From: JAEVLT01 sp044598425
Lineage (GTDB): Bacteria; Bacillota; Bacilli; Bacillales; Cytobacillaceae
Assembly (NCBI GenBank): GCA_044598425.1
Contig: CP172536.1
Span: 1,302,001 to 1,366,000, forward strand
DNA: 64,000 nt
Direction: 5' to 3'
Below are positions 24,907 to 33,194 of the stretch, in pieces. The notes under the pieces were generated by a model that saw only the letters and a list, made by a program, of their open reading frames with translations, did not search any database and had not been told where the DNA came from. Both the position numbers and the translations under genes were made by a program. Position 1 is the first letter of the stretch. Each line of letters starts with the position of its first letter.

Positions 24907-25923
24907 ATGGCAAGGAAAGAACAAAAAGAATTATCCGGGAAACAAAAAGCGGCCATCCTCCTTATTTCTCTTGGACCTGATGTTTCAGCGAATGTATATA
25001 AGCATTTGAATGAAGAAGAAATTGAAAAACTGACATTGGAGATTTCGGGTGTGAAAAATGTCGACGCTACAGCAAAAGAAGAGGTTATGGAGGAGTTTCA
25101 TAATGTTGCTTTGGCGCAAGAATACATTTCCCATGGCGGAATTGGCTATGCGAAAACGATCCTCGAAAAAGCGCTCGGATCTGATCAGGCAACTGTTATC
25201 ATTAACCGGCTGACTTCCTCTCTGCAAGTTCGTCCGTTTGATTTCGCCCGAAAAGCGGATCCAGCGCAAATCCTGAATTTTATCCAAAATGAGCATCCTC
25301 AGACGATCGCATTAATTTTATCGTATCTTGATGCTGCCCAGGCCGGTCAGATTTTATCTGAGCTGCCCCAGGATATGCAAGCAGACATTGCCCGGAGAAT
25401 TGCGGTAATGGACAGTACTTCGCCGGATATTATTAACGAGGTCGAACAAATTCTCGAACGCAAGCTTTCGACAACCGTTACCCAGGATTATACCCATACC
25501 GGTGGCATCGAAGCGGTTGTTGAAGTTTTAAATGGCGTCGACCGATCAACCGAACGAACGATCTTAGATGCTTTGGAAATTCAAGATCCGGAGTTAGCCG
25601 AAGAGATTAAAAAGCGGATGTTTGTTTTTGAAGACATTGTTACGCTCGACAACCGAGCCATCCAGCGTGTGATTCGCGACTGTGAAAATGAGGATCTGAT
25701 TCTGTCGCTTAAAGTATCGAGCGATGAAGTCAAAGAAATCGTCTTTAAAAATATGTCGCAGCGAATGGTTGAATCCTTTAAAGAAGAAATGGAATTCATG
25801 GGTCCAGTTCGATTGCGCGATGTGGAAGAGGCACAATCACGAATTGTGTCTGTTATTCGCCGGCTGGAGGATGCTGGTGAAATCGTGATAGCCCGCGGTG
25901 GAGGGGATGATATTATTGTCTAG
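24907..25923 (+). CDS. fliG: Flagellar motor switch protein FliG
   Basis: A 338-residue C-ring protein that touches the MotA stator and sets the rotation direction. The N-domain KQKAAILLISLGPDVSANVYKHL, the middle EHPQTIALILSYLD motif and the C-domain torque helix with charged residues (about residues 270-330) are intact. The SD AGGAGGAAAG precedes it. Its 3' end overlaps the likely fliH start by 8 bp. Confidence 0.98.
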   Translation: MARKEQKELSGKQKAAILLISLGPDVSANVYKHLNEEEIEKLTLEISGVKNVDATAKEEVMEEFHNVALAQEYISHGGIGYAKTILEKALGSDQATVIINRLTSSLQVRPFDFARKADPAQILNFIQNEHPQTIALILSYLDAAQAGQILSELPQDMQADIARRIAVMDSTSPDIINEVEQILERKLSTTVTQDYTHTGGIEAVVEVLNGVDRSTERTILDALEIQDPELAEEIKKRMFVFEDIVTLDNRAIQRVIRDCENEDLILSLKVSSDEVKEIVFKNMSQRMVESFKEEMEFMGPVRLRDVEEAQSRIVSVIRRLEDAGEIVIARGGGDDIIV

Positions 25924-26683
25924 ATTGTTTAAATCGCAGTGGATGATTGCGGAAGCAAAAGAGAAAAAAGTGATCTCCATTAAATCATTTCAGCCTCATA
26001 TGGAGGAAAATCATTCACCGGCTAGCATGCAAATGGATGCTCACAGTAAGGCGATTTTGGAAAAAGCAAAACAAGAAGCTGAAATGATTGTAAATGAGGC
26101 AATGCTGAAGGCACAGTCAATTCAGGAGAAAGTTTTGCAGGAAAAGAATGCGTGGGAGCAAGAAAAACTCGCACTCGCGAATGAAGCTCACGAAAAAGGC
26201 TTCCAGGCAGGAATCGCTTTAGGGAAGGACGAGGGTCATCAAGAATGGGAAGAAGCAATCAGGGAAGCTAGATTAGTGGTAAATGCTGCCCGGCAAGATT
26301 ATCAGTCGCAAATTGTTTCTGCTGAAAAAACAATCCTTCAATTAGGTATGAAGGTGGCGGAACGAATTATCGGCAAAAAGCTGGAGGAGAATGAAGAAAC
26401 GTTTTTATTCATTGTCAAAAGAGCTTTGAATGAGGCAAAGGAATACCGCGAAATTCAGCTCCACGTTTGTCCAAGCCATTACGGATTTATTTTAGCGCAA
26501 AAAGAAGAATTAATGGCGATCTTTCCGAAAGAAACAGACTTGTATATCTATCCGGATGAGCAGTTGTCGGCTGGAAATTGCATCATTGAATCAGTGAACG
26601 GAAGGATCGACGCAACAATTGATAGTCAGCTGCATGAAATAAAGACAAAACTGCTTGAGCTTTTGGATGGTGAAAACTCATGA
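25916..26683 (+). CDS. fliH: Flagellar export ATPase regulator FliH
   Basis: A 255-residue stator-like partner of FliI in the flagellar type III export ATPase. The middle is a charged coiled coil, with GxxxG-like spacing (EKGFQAGIALGKDEGHQEW), followed by a V-ATPase subunit E-like C-terminal domain (VAERIIGKKLEENEETFLFIVKRAL). I chose the TTG at 25916, which is 9 bp after GGAGGGG (25900-25906); GTG 25898 and ATG 25907 are alternatives that sit before or on the SD. It overlaps fliG by 8 bp and fliI by 4 bp. Confidence 0.9.
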   Translation: MSRLFKSQWMIAEAKEKKVISIKSFQPHMEENHSPASMQMDAHSKAILEKAKQEAEMIVNEAMLKAQSIQEKVLQEKNAWEQEKLALANEAHEKGFQAGIALGKDEGHQEWEEAIREARLVVNAARQDYQSQIVSAEKTILQLGMKVAERIIGKKLEENEETFLFIVKRALNEAKEYREIQLHVCPSHYGFILAQKEELMAIFPKETDLYIYPDEQLSAGNCIIESVNGRIDATIDSQLHEIKTKLLELLDGENS

Positions 26684-27993
26684 GAGCGGCGGATTTGATC
26701 GGACACATCGATCAGCTTGATTCATTTAAACGGTTTGGCCGGGTGAAAAGAGTAGTCGGTTTGATGATTGAATCTCAAGGTCCGGAAAGCTCAATTGGCG
26801 ATGTTTGTTTCATTCATGTAGGAATGAAAAAGCGTAAAATCCAGGCGGAGGTTGTCGGATTCAAAGATGAATTTGTCATTCTAATGCCATATACAACGAT
26901 TCAGGATATCTCCCCTGGCAGTTTAGTTGAAGCCACTTTGAAGCCGCTTGAGGTGAAAGTTGGGCAGAAGCTCATTGGCAATGTGATTGATTCTCTAGGC
27001 CAGCCGCTCGATGGATCTCTTTTGCCAAAAGGGCTTATGCCGGTACAAACCGAACAGTCACCCCCCAACCCTATGCAGCGGCCTCCCATCAATGAAGCAA
27101 TTGAGGTTGGGGTTCGGATGATTGATAGTTTGCTTACGGTTGGGAACGGGCAGAGAGTCGGCATTTTTGCAGGAAGCGGCGTCGGGAAAAGTACGTTGCT
27201 CGGTATGATCGCCCGGAATACAAAAGCGGATTTAAATGTGATTGCATTAATCGGCGAACGCGGGCGGGAAGTAAGAGAGTTTATTGAACGAGACCTTGGC
27301 GAAGAAGGATTAAAACGTTCGATTGTTGTTGTGGCAACCTCTGACCAGCCGGCGCTGATGCGAATAAAAGGAGCATTCACCGCAACAGCGATTGCCGAGT
27401 ATTTTCGCGACAAGGGACTAAATGTCATGTTGATGATGGATTCAGTCACTCGGGTGGCGATGGCGCAGCGGGAAGTTGGCCTTGCGATTGGCGAACCGCC
27501 AACCACGAAAGGTTATACCCCATCGGTCTTTGCAATTTTGCCAAAACTCCTGGAGCGCACAGGTAGAAGCCGCTGCGGCTCGATTACAGCATTTTACACC
27601 GTTCTTGTTGATGGGGACGATATGAATGAACCAATTGCTGATACAGTTCGCGGAATCTTGGATGGCCATTTCGTTTTAGATCGAGAGCTGGCGAATAGAG
27701 GGCAATATCCAGCTATTAATATTCTTAAGAGCATCAGCCGGATTATGAACAATATTGTGCCGAAAGAACATACAAGAGCGGCTGAGAGATTAAGAGAACA
27801 CCTTAGCACCTATCTCAATTCAGCGGATTTAATCAATATTGGCGCATATAAAAAAGGTTCTTCGAAGGAAATTGATGATGCGATCAGCATGTACCCACAA
27901 ATCGTATCCTTTATGAAACAAACTACAGATGAGAAAGTTTCGATGGAGGAATCCGTCAGCCGATTACTTCAGTTAATGGGAGAAGAGGAATAA
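26680..27993 (+). CDS. fliI: Flagellar export ATPase FliI
   Basis: A 437-residue F1-beta-like ATPase that energises and orders flagellar protein export. Walker A GIFAGSGVGKSTLLGMIAR and Walker B VMLMMDSVTRVAMAQREVG are present, with the conserved ALIGERGREVREFI. Its ATG overlaps the fliH stop (ATGA), indicating coupled translation of the ATPase and its regulator. Confidence 0.98.
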   Translation: MRAADLIGHIDQLDSFKRFGRVKRVVGLMIESQGPESSIGDVCFIHVGMKKRKIQAEVVGFKDEFVILMPYTTIQDISPGSLVEATLKPLEVKVGQKLIGNVIDSLGQPLDGSLLPKGLMPVQTEQSPPNPMQRPPINEAIEVGVRMIDSLLTVGNGQRVGIFAGSGVGKSTLLGMIARNTKADLNVIALIGERGREVREFIERDLGEEGLKRSIVVVATSDQPALMRIKGAFTATAIAEYFRDKGLNVMLMMDSVTRVAMAQREVGLAIGEPPTTKGYTPSVFAILPKLLERTGRSRCGSITAFYTVLVDGDDMNEPIADTVRGILDGHFVLDRELANRGQYPAINILKSISRIMNNIVPKEHTRAAERLREHLSTYLNSADLINIGAYKKGSSKEIDDAISMYPQIVSFMKQTTDEKVSMEESVSRLLQLMGEEE

Positions 27994-27996
27994 ACA

Positions 27997-28440
27997 GTGG
28001 TATATCAATTCAAATTTGATAAAATCCTTCAAATTAAAGAAACAGAAAAAGGAGAAGCGATAGTGGAATACAACGGTGCTGTCCGTAAATTTGAAGAAGC
28101 TGCCGAAAAATTGTATGAATTACTAAAGAAAAAAGAAGACATGGAACTCTATCAATCTACCCGGCTTTCAAACGGACTGACAGTCTCTGAAATTCGCCAT
28201 CATCAGCAATTTATTGGAAACTTGCAAAAAAGCATTGAATTTTATCAAAAAATGGTAATGAATGCCCGGACGCGAATGAATCTTATTCAAGAAAAGCTGA
28301 TGGAAAAAAATGTAGAAGTAAAGAAATATGAAAAAATCAAGGAAAAAGATTTTCTCCAATATCAAGAAAAAGCAAAGTTGGAGGAAGGAAGGCAAATGGA
28401 CAATATCTCGATTCAACAATATATGAATCGGGGGAACTAG
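27997..28440 (+). CDS. fliJ: Flagellar export chaperone/stalk protein FliJ
   Basis: A 147-residue, almost wholly coiled-coil protein that resembles the gamma stalk of F1-ATPase and links FliI to the FlhA gate. It starts with GTG, 3 bp after the fliI stop, and its SD is within the end of fliI (GGGAGAAGAGGAA). The pattern of Lys/Glu heptads throughout and the position fix the call. Confidence 0.93.
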   Translation: MVYQFKFDKILQIKETEKGEAIVEYNGAVRKFEEAAEKLYELLKKKEDMELYQSTRLSNGLTVSEIRHHQQFIGNLQKSIEFYQKMVMNARTRMNLIQEKLMEKNVEVKKYEKIKEKDFLQYQEKAKLEEGRQMDNISIQQYMNRGN

Positions 28441-28442
28441 GT

Positions 28443-29072
28443 GTGAAAAAGCAAATGGACAAAGAATTAACAGAAAAAGAGACCGAACAAAAGAGACCGT
28501 TTCAGTGGTTTGTCTTTGTTGTCTTAATCCCGCTCTTGTTTGCGATAGCCATAGCGCTCGTTGTTTCTACTTTAGCTGGCATCAATGTCTTTAATGCTGC
28601 GAAAGATTTAAGCAGTAAATTGCCATTTGCCGGCAGCGTTATTCAAAAAAATGCATCTACCGCCACGAATAAAAAAACGGAAAACGACATTATCAGTTTA
28701 CAAGCCCAAGTTAAAGACGATGAGGCAAAAATTTCCCAGCTGCAGGCAAAATTGCAAAGTAAAGAACAAGAGGTACAGCGGGCACAGCTTGAAAATAACA
28801 GGCTGCAGCAGGAGATGGACAGTTTGAAAACAAGCCAAAATGAGAGCAAGCGCGCTCTTTCCGATCTTGTGACAACTTATGAAACGATGTCAGCGAAGAA
28901 GGCAGCCCCGATCATTTCAAACATGACCGATTCAGAAGCGCTAAAAATCTTATCAAGTGTGAAACCGGAAAGCCTTGCAAGTATTATGGAGAACATGGAT
29001 CCAACTCAAGCTGCGAGATTTACGGAGCTTCTGACCAATAAAAGCGATGTAAATCAAAAAAGCAATCCATAA
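28443..29072 (+). CDS. ylxF: YlxF, MotE/MgtE-N-like flagellar operon membrane protein
   Basis: A 209-residue protein with a single membrane segment (about residues 21-43), a long coiled coil (about residues 77-135) and a C-terminal MgtE-N-like helical repeat (SEALKILSSVKPESLASIMENM). GTG starts it 2 bp after fliJ. Homologues are annotated as MotE-type proteins that may assist the motor or the export apparatus; the role in Bacillus is not settled. It stands between fliJ and fliK. Confidence 0.88.
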   Translation: MKKQMDKELTEKETEQKRPFQWFVFVVLIPLLFAIAIALVVSTLAGINVFNAAKDLSSKLPFAGSVIQKNASTATNKKTENDIISLQAQVKDDEAKISQLQAKLQSKEQEVQRAQLENNRLQQEMDSLKTSQNESKRALSDLVTTYETMSAKKAAPIISNMTDSEALKILSSVKPESLASIMENMDPTQAARFTELLTNKSDVNQKSNP

Positions 29073-29106
29073 ATATTCATTGAACCTGTTAAAAGGAGGT
29101 GAAAAA

Positions 29107-30336
29107 GTGGAAGTTGCCGGAATAGGATTAAGCAAAATCCAGATGATAGCAAATTTAAACTCGAAAACGATCAACACGGACAAAAGCTTTAACCAATTCA
29201 TTACTGCTGCTATAGGTAACAATCCATTGTTGCCAGGGATAATCAACGGCCAGCTAAACAATCAGATACAATCGGATGCTACCGGCCTGCTATCCTTTTT
29301 AAAACTCACGGATTTGCAAAAGCTTACAGGCGGGAATGAATTGCTTCAGCAGCTACTCCAAAATCCGAAAGCCAATCTGCTGCAAATGGTCAAAGATTTC
29401 TTAGGAATTAGCGATCAAAAATGGACTGAAATGCTCGCTAACTTTGGCGTAAGTGCAAACGATAAGGTTGGAGATGAACAGGACATTTTAGAAGCCGTTC
29501 TCGCTGGCCTTTCAGGGCTGTCGGCAAATCAGCTGTTGCCGGCTTTGAACCAAAATGCGCAGTTGGTTTTGAAAGCAGCCAAGTTATATGATTTGCTCTC
29601 TGCTGCAAAAAAAATAATGCCTGAACAACAAAACTTGACTGCGTTTTTAGAAAAAGTTGCAAACGTCATTCAAGGGTTTTCACAAGTGAGTGAAAGGACA
29701 GAAAGACAGCAATATCTTGAGCAAACTTTTTCAAAAACAACTAGCGAGATCAATAAACCGAATGGCAATGCTTCTGATACAGCTCATGTGGATCGAAGCC
29801 CTTCAATTAAACAGGTGGAATGGAATGGCAGCCCTCTAGGAACGCATTTGTGGACAAGACAGGAGCAAATTGCGATGCTGGCTGATCCGAATAAAAAGCC
29901 TGTTACAGCAGGCGACTTGCAGCAGCAATTTCAAGAAATATTAGCGAAAAGCCAGTTCTCAAAAACGGGTGGTCTGCAGAAATTGTTCATAAAACTAAAT
30001 CCTGAACAATTAGGTTCATTGCGGATTGAACTGACGCAAAAGGATCAAACAATAGTGGCAAAAATACTGACTTCAACAAGTATGGCGAAAGAAGCGCTTG
30101 AATCGAATCTGAATAGTTTAAAGCATGCATTTGCTGCACAGAACATTCAAGTCGACCGGATTGAGATTGGACAGCAGGCGTCTCTGCCAGAGCGGTTTTT
30201 GAGAGATGATCGCCAAAATGGAGAAAATCAGCCGCAACAAGAGAGGCAAGAACAGCAACAAGCGGAAAACGATGAGGAATCAGCGGATGGATTTACGCTC
30301 TCATTACAATCAGCCCTTTTAAATATGGAAGTGTAG
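29107..30336 (+). CDS. fliK: Flagellar hook-length control protein FliK
   Basis: A 409-residue secreted ruler that measures the hook and triggers the export switch on FlhB. The N-terminal two thirds are Gln/Asn/Leu-rich and flexible; residues about 290-354 form the conserved FliK C-terminal domain (FIKLNPEQLGSLRIELTQKD...). The last 55 residues are a Gln-rich acidic tail. The GTG at 29107 follows a near-perfect SD AAAGGAGGTG (29093-29102); a TTG at 29080 lies upstream of it and is rejected. Confidence 0.94.
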   Translation: MEVAGIGLSKIQMIANLNSKTINTDKSFNQFITAAIGNNPLLPGIINGQLNNQIQSDATGLLSFLKLTDLQKLTGGNELLQQLLQNPKANLLQMVKDFLGISDQKWTEMLANFGVSANDKVGDEQDILEAVLAGLSGLSANQLLPALNQNAQLVLKAAKLYDLLSAAKKIMPEQQNLTAFLEKVANVIQGFSQVSERTERQQYLEQTFSKTTSEINKPNGNASDTAHVDRSPSIKQVEWNGSPLGTHLWTRQEQIAMLADPNKKPVTAGDLQQQFQEILAKSQFSKTGGLQKLFIKLNPEQLGSLRIELTQKDQTIVAKILTSTSMAKEALESNLNSLKHAFAAQNIQVDRIEIGQQASLPERFLRDDRQNGENQPQQERQEQQQAENDEESADGFTLSLQSALLNMEV

Positions 30337-30346
30337 GTGAACCGAG

Positions 30347-30772
30347 ATGGCAAATACAATCGATTCTACATATTTGCTAAGAAATACCCAAAATCAAACA
30401 AAAAATGGCGGAACAAGTTCACTTGGCAAAGATGATTTTTTAAAAATCCTAATGACCCAGCTGCAGCATCAGGATCCGCTTAACCCGCTGCAGGATAAGG
30501 ATTTTATCGCGCAAATGGCTACTTTCTCAACACTTGAACAAATTACCAATTTGGGTGCATCCATGGACAAGTTTGTTAAACTCAATGAGCAAAATCAATT
30601 GCTCCAAGCTTCATCGTTGATCGGGAAAACCGTTACCATCCTGAATGATCAACAAAAAGAACAATCAGCGCTGGTAAAGTCCGTTTCTTTCAAAGATGGA
30701 AGTGTCCTTTATCAATTGGATGATGAAGGAAAGACAACTGTAACGTCATCTCAGATTACAAAAATCGAATAA
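30347..30772 (+). CDS. flgD: Flagellar hook-capping protein FlgD
   Basis: A 141-residue scaffold that caps the growing hook. The conserved core is SLGKDDFLKILMTQLQHQDP followed by DFIAQMATFSTLEQ. It is short, lacking most of the C-terminal Ig-like domain seen in enterobacterial FlgD, which is normal for Bacillus. The SD AGGTGAACC precedes the ATG. Confidence 0.97.
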   Translation: MANTIDSTYLLRNTQNQTKNGGTSSLGKDDFLKILMTQLQHQDPLNPLQDKDFIAQMATFSTLEQITNLGASMDKFVKLNEQNQLLQASSLIGKTVTILNDQQKEQSALVKSVSFKDGSVLYQLDDEGKTTVTSSQITKIE

Positions 30773-30790
30773 CCATTTGGATGTGATGAA

Positions 30791-31186
30791 ATGGAAAGTG
30801 AAAGTGTTCGTTTAAAACCGGTCACCTCTTCTCCGATTGCATCTAATCGCTATCAACAGACATACAAAAAACAAGCAGCAAAGCAGCCCTTTTCACATCA
30901 TTTTGAATCAGCTTTGCAGCCAGTCAAGAGTCAGCTGGTTGTCAGCAAACACGCAATGGAGCGGCTGGAGCAACGAAACATCCAAATTAGTGGCGATTGC
31001 TGGGCGAAGATTGAAGAAAAGGTATCCGAGGCGAAAAAGATGGGTGTAAATGATTCTCTCGTCCTAATCCAGGATGCAGCTTTGATTGTGAGCGCAAAAA
31101 ATAACACAGTCATAACGGCGTTGGATAGAGGAGAAGCTAGTTCGCAAATTTTTACCAATATTAATGGCACGATTGTGCTTGAATAA
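30791..31186 (+). CDS. Flagellar operon protein between flgD and flgE (TIGR02530 type)
   Basis: A 131-residue protein of the family found between flgD and flgE in many Firmicutes. The C-terminal half (about residues 52-131) holds the conserved pattern SKHAMERLEQRNIQISGDCW...ALIVSAKNNTVITALDR...IFTNINGTIVLE; the N-terminal half is basic and looks disordered. As far as I recall, B. subtilis 168 lacks it at this place. Function is unknown; the position suggests hook assembly. The SD (GGATGTGATG) is weak. Confidence 0.85.
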   Translation: MESESVRLKPVTSSPIASNRYQQTYKKQAAKQPFSHHFESALQPVKSQLVVSKHAMERLEQRNIQISGDCWAKIEEKVSEAKKMGVNDSLVLIQDAALIVSAKNNTVITALDRGEASSQIFTNINGTIVLE

Positions 31187-31192
31187 TGAAAA

Positions 31193-31243
31193 GGCTGGAC
31201 CGTTCGACGGAAGCCATAAGCTGTGGACTGACTGAAGCAGCTT
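31193..31243 (+). repeat. Two tandem hairpins ahead of flgE
   Basis: The first stem pairs GGCT (31193-31196) with AGCC (31212-31215) and, inside, CCGT (31200-31203) with ACGG (31207-31210). The second pairs AAGCTG (31218-31223) with CAGCTT (31238-31243). No T tract follows, so these are not terminators. They fill the 78-bp spacer before flgE. Confidence 0.45.
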
Positions 31244-31264
31244 AAATAGAAGGGAGAAAACAAA

Positions 31265-32464
31265 ATGCTTCGTTCAATGTATTCAGGTATTAGCGGTATG
31301 AAAAATTTTCAAACAAAGTTGGATGTCATCGGAAATAATATTGCAAATGTCAATACATATGGTTTTAAAAAAGGCCGGGTTACATTTAAAGATGCCATGA
31401 ACCAAACGATTGCCGGGGCGAGTGCAGCGCAAAACAATCGCGGCGGTAAAAACCCAATGCAGGTCGGTCTTGGTTCTACGATTGCAAGCGTCGACTCCGT
31501 GCAAACACAATCAAGTTTTCAAACGACCGGAAGAGCCCTTGATCTGGCAGTTTCTGGGGATGGTTATTTTATCGTTAAACAAGGAAACGCCCAATACTTT
31601 ACCCGAGCAGGGAACTTTTATCTCGATAATAATGGGACGCTTGTCAATGCAGATGGTATGAAAGTTCAATCCTTCAATAACGGAATCCTCCAGGATATCA
31701 CCGTAAATGTTAACGCGGTTTTACCGGCTAAGCAGACAACGGCCATTACGATGGGGGGAAATCTTCCTGTTGATGCGAAAGGTGATACGAAACTCGTTCA
31801 GCAAATTCAAGTTGTTGATGATGCTGGTGTAGCCCATACGCTTGATATGACGATCAAATCGAATGATCCTGCTGCTGGAAAATGGGATGTGACGTTTACC
31901 GATAACACACTCAACGACCCAGCAGCAAATGCTGTCACGAAAACAATAACCATTGACCCGAATAATCCAACACCCGATGAAATTGTTGCTTTACAAGTAA
32001 ATGATGGAAGTGGCCAGGCTAAAACATTTAATGTAAATTTTTCTCAAAAGAATTTAACGATGACCGCTGGAAGTATAGATGCCCAAGCGACAACAGACGG
32101 CAACATGCAAGGATCGCTCGAAAGCTTCAATATTGGTTCTGATGGGGTGATTAATGGAGTGTTTTCAAACGGTTTGGTTCTTCCGCTAGGCCAGCTTGCG
32201 CTTGCGAAATTCAGCAATCCTTCAGGGCTGGATAACGCGGGGGGCAATTTATTCCGTCAATCCGTTAACTCGGGCGTGGCGAACATCAATATACCTGGCA
32301 ATGGCCGTGGTACAATCGCAGCCGGCTCGCTTGAAATGTCCAATGTCGATTTATCAGAAGAATTTACGGAAATGATCGTTGCTCAGCGCGGTTTCCAGGC
32401 GAATACGAAAATCATCACTACTTCTGATGAGATATTACAAGAATTAGTCAACTTAAAACGATAA
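31265..32464 (+). CDS. flgE: Flagellar hook protein FlgE
   Basis: A 399-residue hook subunit. The N-terminal axial motif MLRSMYSGISGMKNFQ...IGNNIANVNTYGFKKGRVTF and the C-terminal SNVDLSEEFTEMIVAQRGFQA are diagnostic. At 399 residues it is much longer than the roughly 264-residue B. subtilis hook protein; the extra sequence lies about residues 150-280, where Thr/Asn/Asp-rich beta sequence suggests an added outer D2 domain. The SD AAGGGAGAAAACAAA precedes the ATG. Confidence 0.96.
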   Translation: MLRSMYSGISGMKNFQTKLDVIGNNIANVNTYGFKKGRVTFKDAMNQTIAGASAAQNNRGGKNPMQVGLGSTIASVDSVQTQSSFQTTGRALDLAVSGDGYFIVKQGNAQYFTRAGNFYLDNNGTLVNADGMKVQSFNNGILQDITVNVNAVLPAKQTTAITMGGNLPVDAKGDTKLVQQIQVVDDAGVAHTLDMTIKSNDPAAGKWDVTFTDNTLNDPAANAVTKTITIDPNNPTPDEIVALQVNDGSGQAKTFNVNFSQKNLTMTAGSIDAQATTDGNMQGSLESFNIGSDGVINGVFSNGLVLPLGQLALAKFSNPSGLDNAGGNLFRQSVNSGVANINIPGNGRGTIAAGSLEMSNVDLSEEFTEMIVAQRGFQANTKIITTSDEILQELVNLKR

Positions 32465-32478
32465 TTTAAGGGGGAAAG

Positions 32479-32501
32479 GGTCATAGTTTGAACCTATGAC
32501 C
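32479..32501 (+). promoter_or_regulatory. Perfect 8-bp hairpin between SD and start codon of flbD
   Basis: GGTCATAG (32479-32486) and CTATGACC (32494-32501) form a perfect stem with a 7-nt loop. The SD AAGGGGG (32468-32474) lies just upstream and the ATG (32504) just downstream. Folded, the stem would bring the SD to about 6 unpaired nt from the ATG, near the normal spacing; unfolded, it is 29 nt away. Confidence 0.55.
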
Positions 32502-32503
32502 TG

Positions 32504-32734
32504 ATGAAAGCTGTGATCAAAGTAACGCGTTTAAATGGAAAATCATTTATTTTAAATGCCATTTATATTGAAACGATTGAAACCTTCCCGGATACAACGA
32601 TTACGCTTACGAACGGCAGAAAATATGTCGTTAAGGAGACAGAAGAGGAAGCGATGGAACTGGTTAAGCAATTCTACCTCTCTGTCAACCTTCTCGGACA
32701 TCTTCAATCGGAGGAGGAAGATAATTTTGAATAA
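32504..32734 (+). CDS. flbD: FlbD/SwrD flagellar power protein
   Basis: A 76-residue cytoplasmic protein of the FlbD family; its B. subtilis homologue SwrD (YlzI) raises flagellar motor power and supports swarming. The motif VTRLNGKSFILNAIYIETIE and DTTITLTNGRKYVVKET are the family hallmarks. ATG 32504 is listed, but most family members start at the position of the in-frame GTG 32513 (MIKVTRLNG). Either start is separated from its SD by a hairpin. fliL overlaps its end by 8 bp. Confidence 0.93.
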   Translation: MKAVIKVTRLNGKSFILNAIYIETIETFPDTTITLTNGRKYVVKETEEEAMELVKQFYLSVNLLGHLQSEEEDNFE

Positions 32735-33149
32735 GAAGCTTGTGCGAACAATGGTAATTCTGATGCTGGTGATTGCGTTAGCAGGAACGGGCGCAGCCGT
32801 TTATATTGTTAAATACAACGGGAAAAGCAGCAAGGGACCAACAATCGATGATGTTTTAAAATACTCTGTTGACGTTTCGGAAATTACAACGAATCTCGCC
32901 AGCGACAATTACGCAAAAATGGCGTTTAAAATCCAGACAAATAGTAAGAAAGCAAAAGACGAGCTAACAAAACGAGATTTCCAAGTTCGAAACATTATTA
33001 TTGAAGAACTTTCGGAAAAAAAAGCGGAAGATTTGCAAGGAAAAGCTGGGAAATTACAATTGGAAGAAGCTTTAAAAACGAAAATCAACCAAGTAATGCA
33101 GGATGGAAAAGTTGTTCAGGTGTATATAACAGAATCCCTCCTTCAATAA
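32727..33149 (+). CDS. fliL: Flagellar basal-body-associated protein FliL
   Basis: A 140-residue single-pass membrane protein that surrounds the stator and modulates motor output. The membrane segment is at about residues 8-27 and the outer domain has the FliL pattern YAKMAFKIQTNSKKAKDEL...VRNIIIEELSEKKAEDLQG. The TTG at 32727 is chosen: it follows GGAGGAGG (32710-32717), overlaps flbD by 8 bp and gives the Bacillus length of 140. Confidence 0.95.
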   Translation: MNKKLVRTMVILMLVIALAGTGAAVYIVKYNGKSSKGPTIDDVLKYSVDVSEITTNLASDNYAKMAFKIQTNSKKAKDELTKRDFQVRNIIIEELSEKKAEDLQGKAGKLQLEEALKTKINQVMQDGKVVQVYITESLLQ

Positions 33150-33194
33150 AAACGATGAATCTGTTCATTTTACTGAAACGGGAGGTGAAGGGGC

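Noticed and set aside
26901..27506. Open frame of 201 codons on the - strand
   Set aside because: It lies wholly opposite fliI, a strongly conserved gene; it has no SD and its sequence is Ser/Thr/Pro-rich noise.
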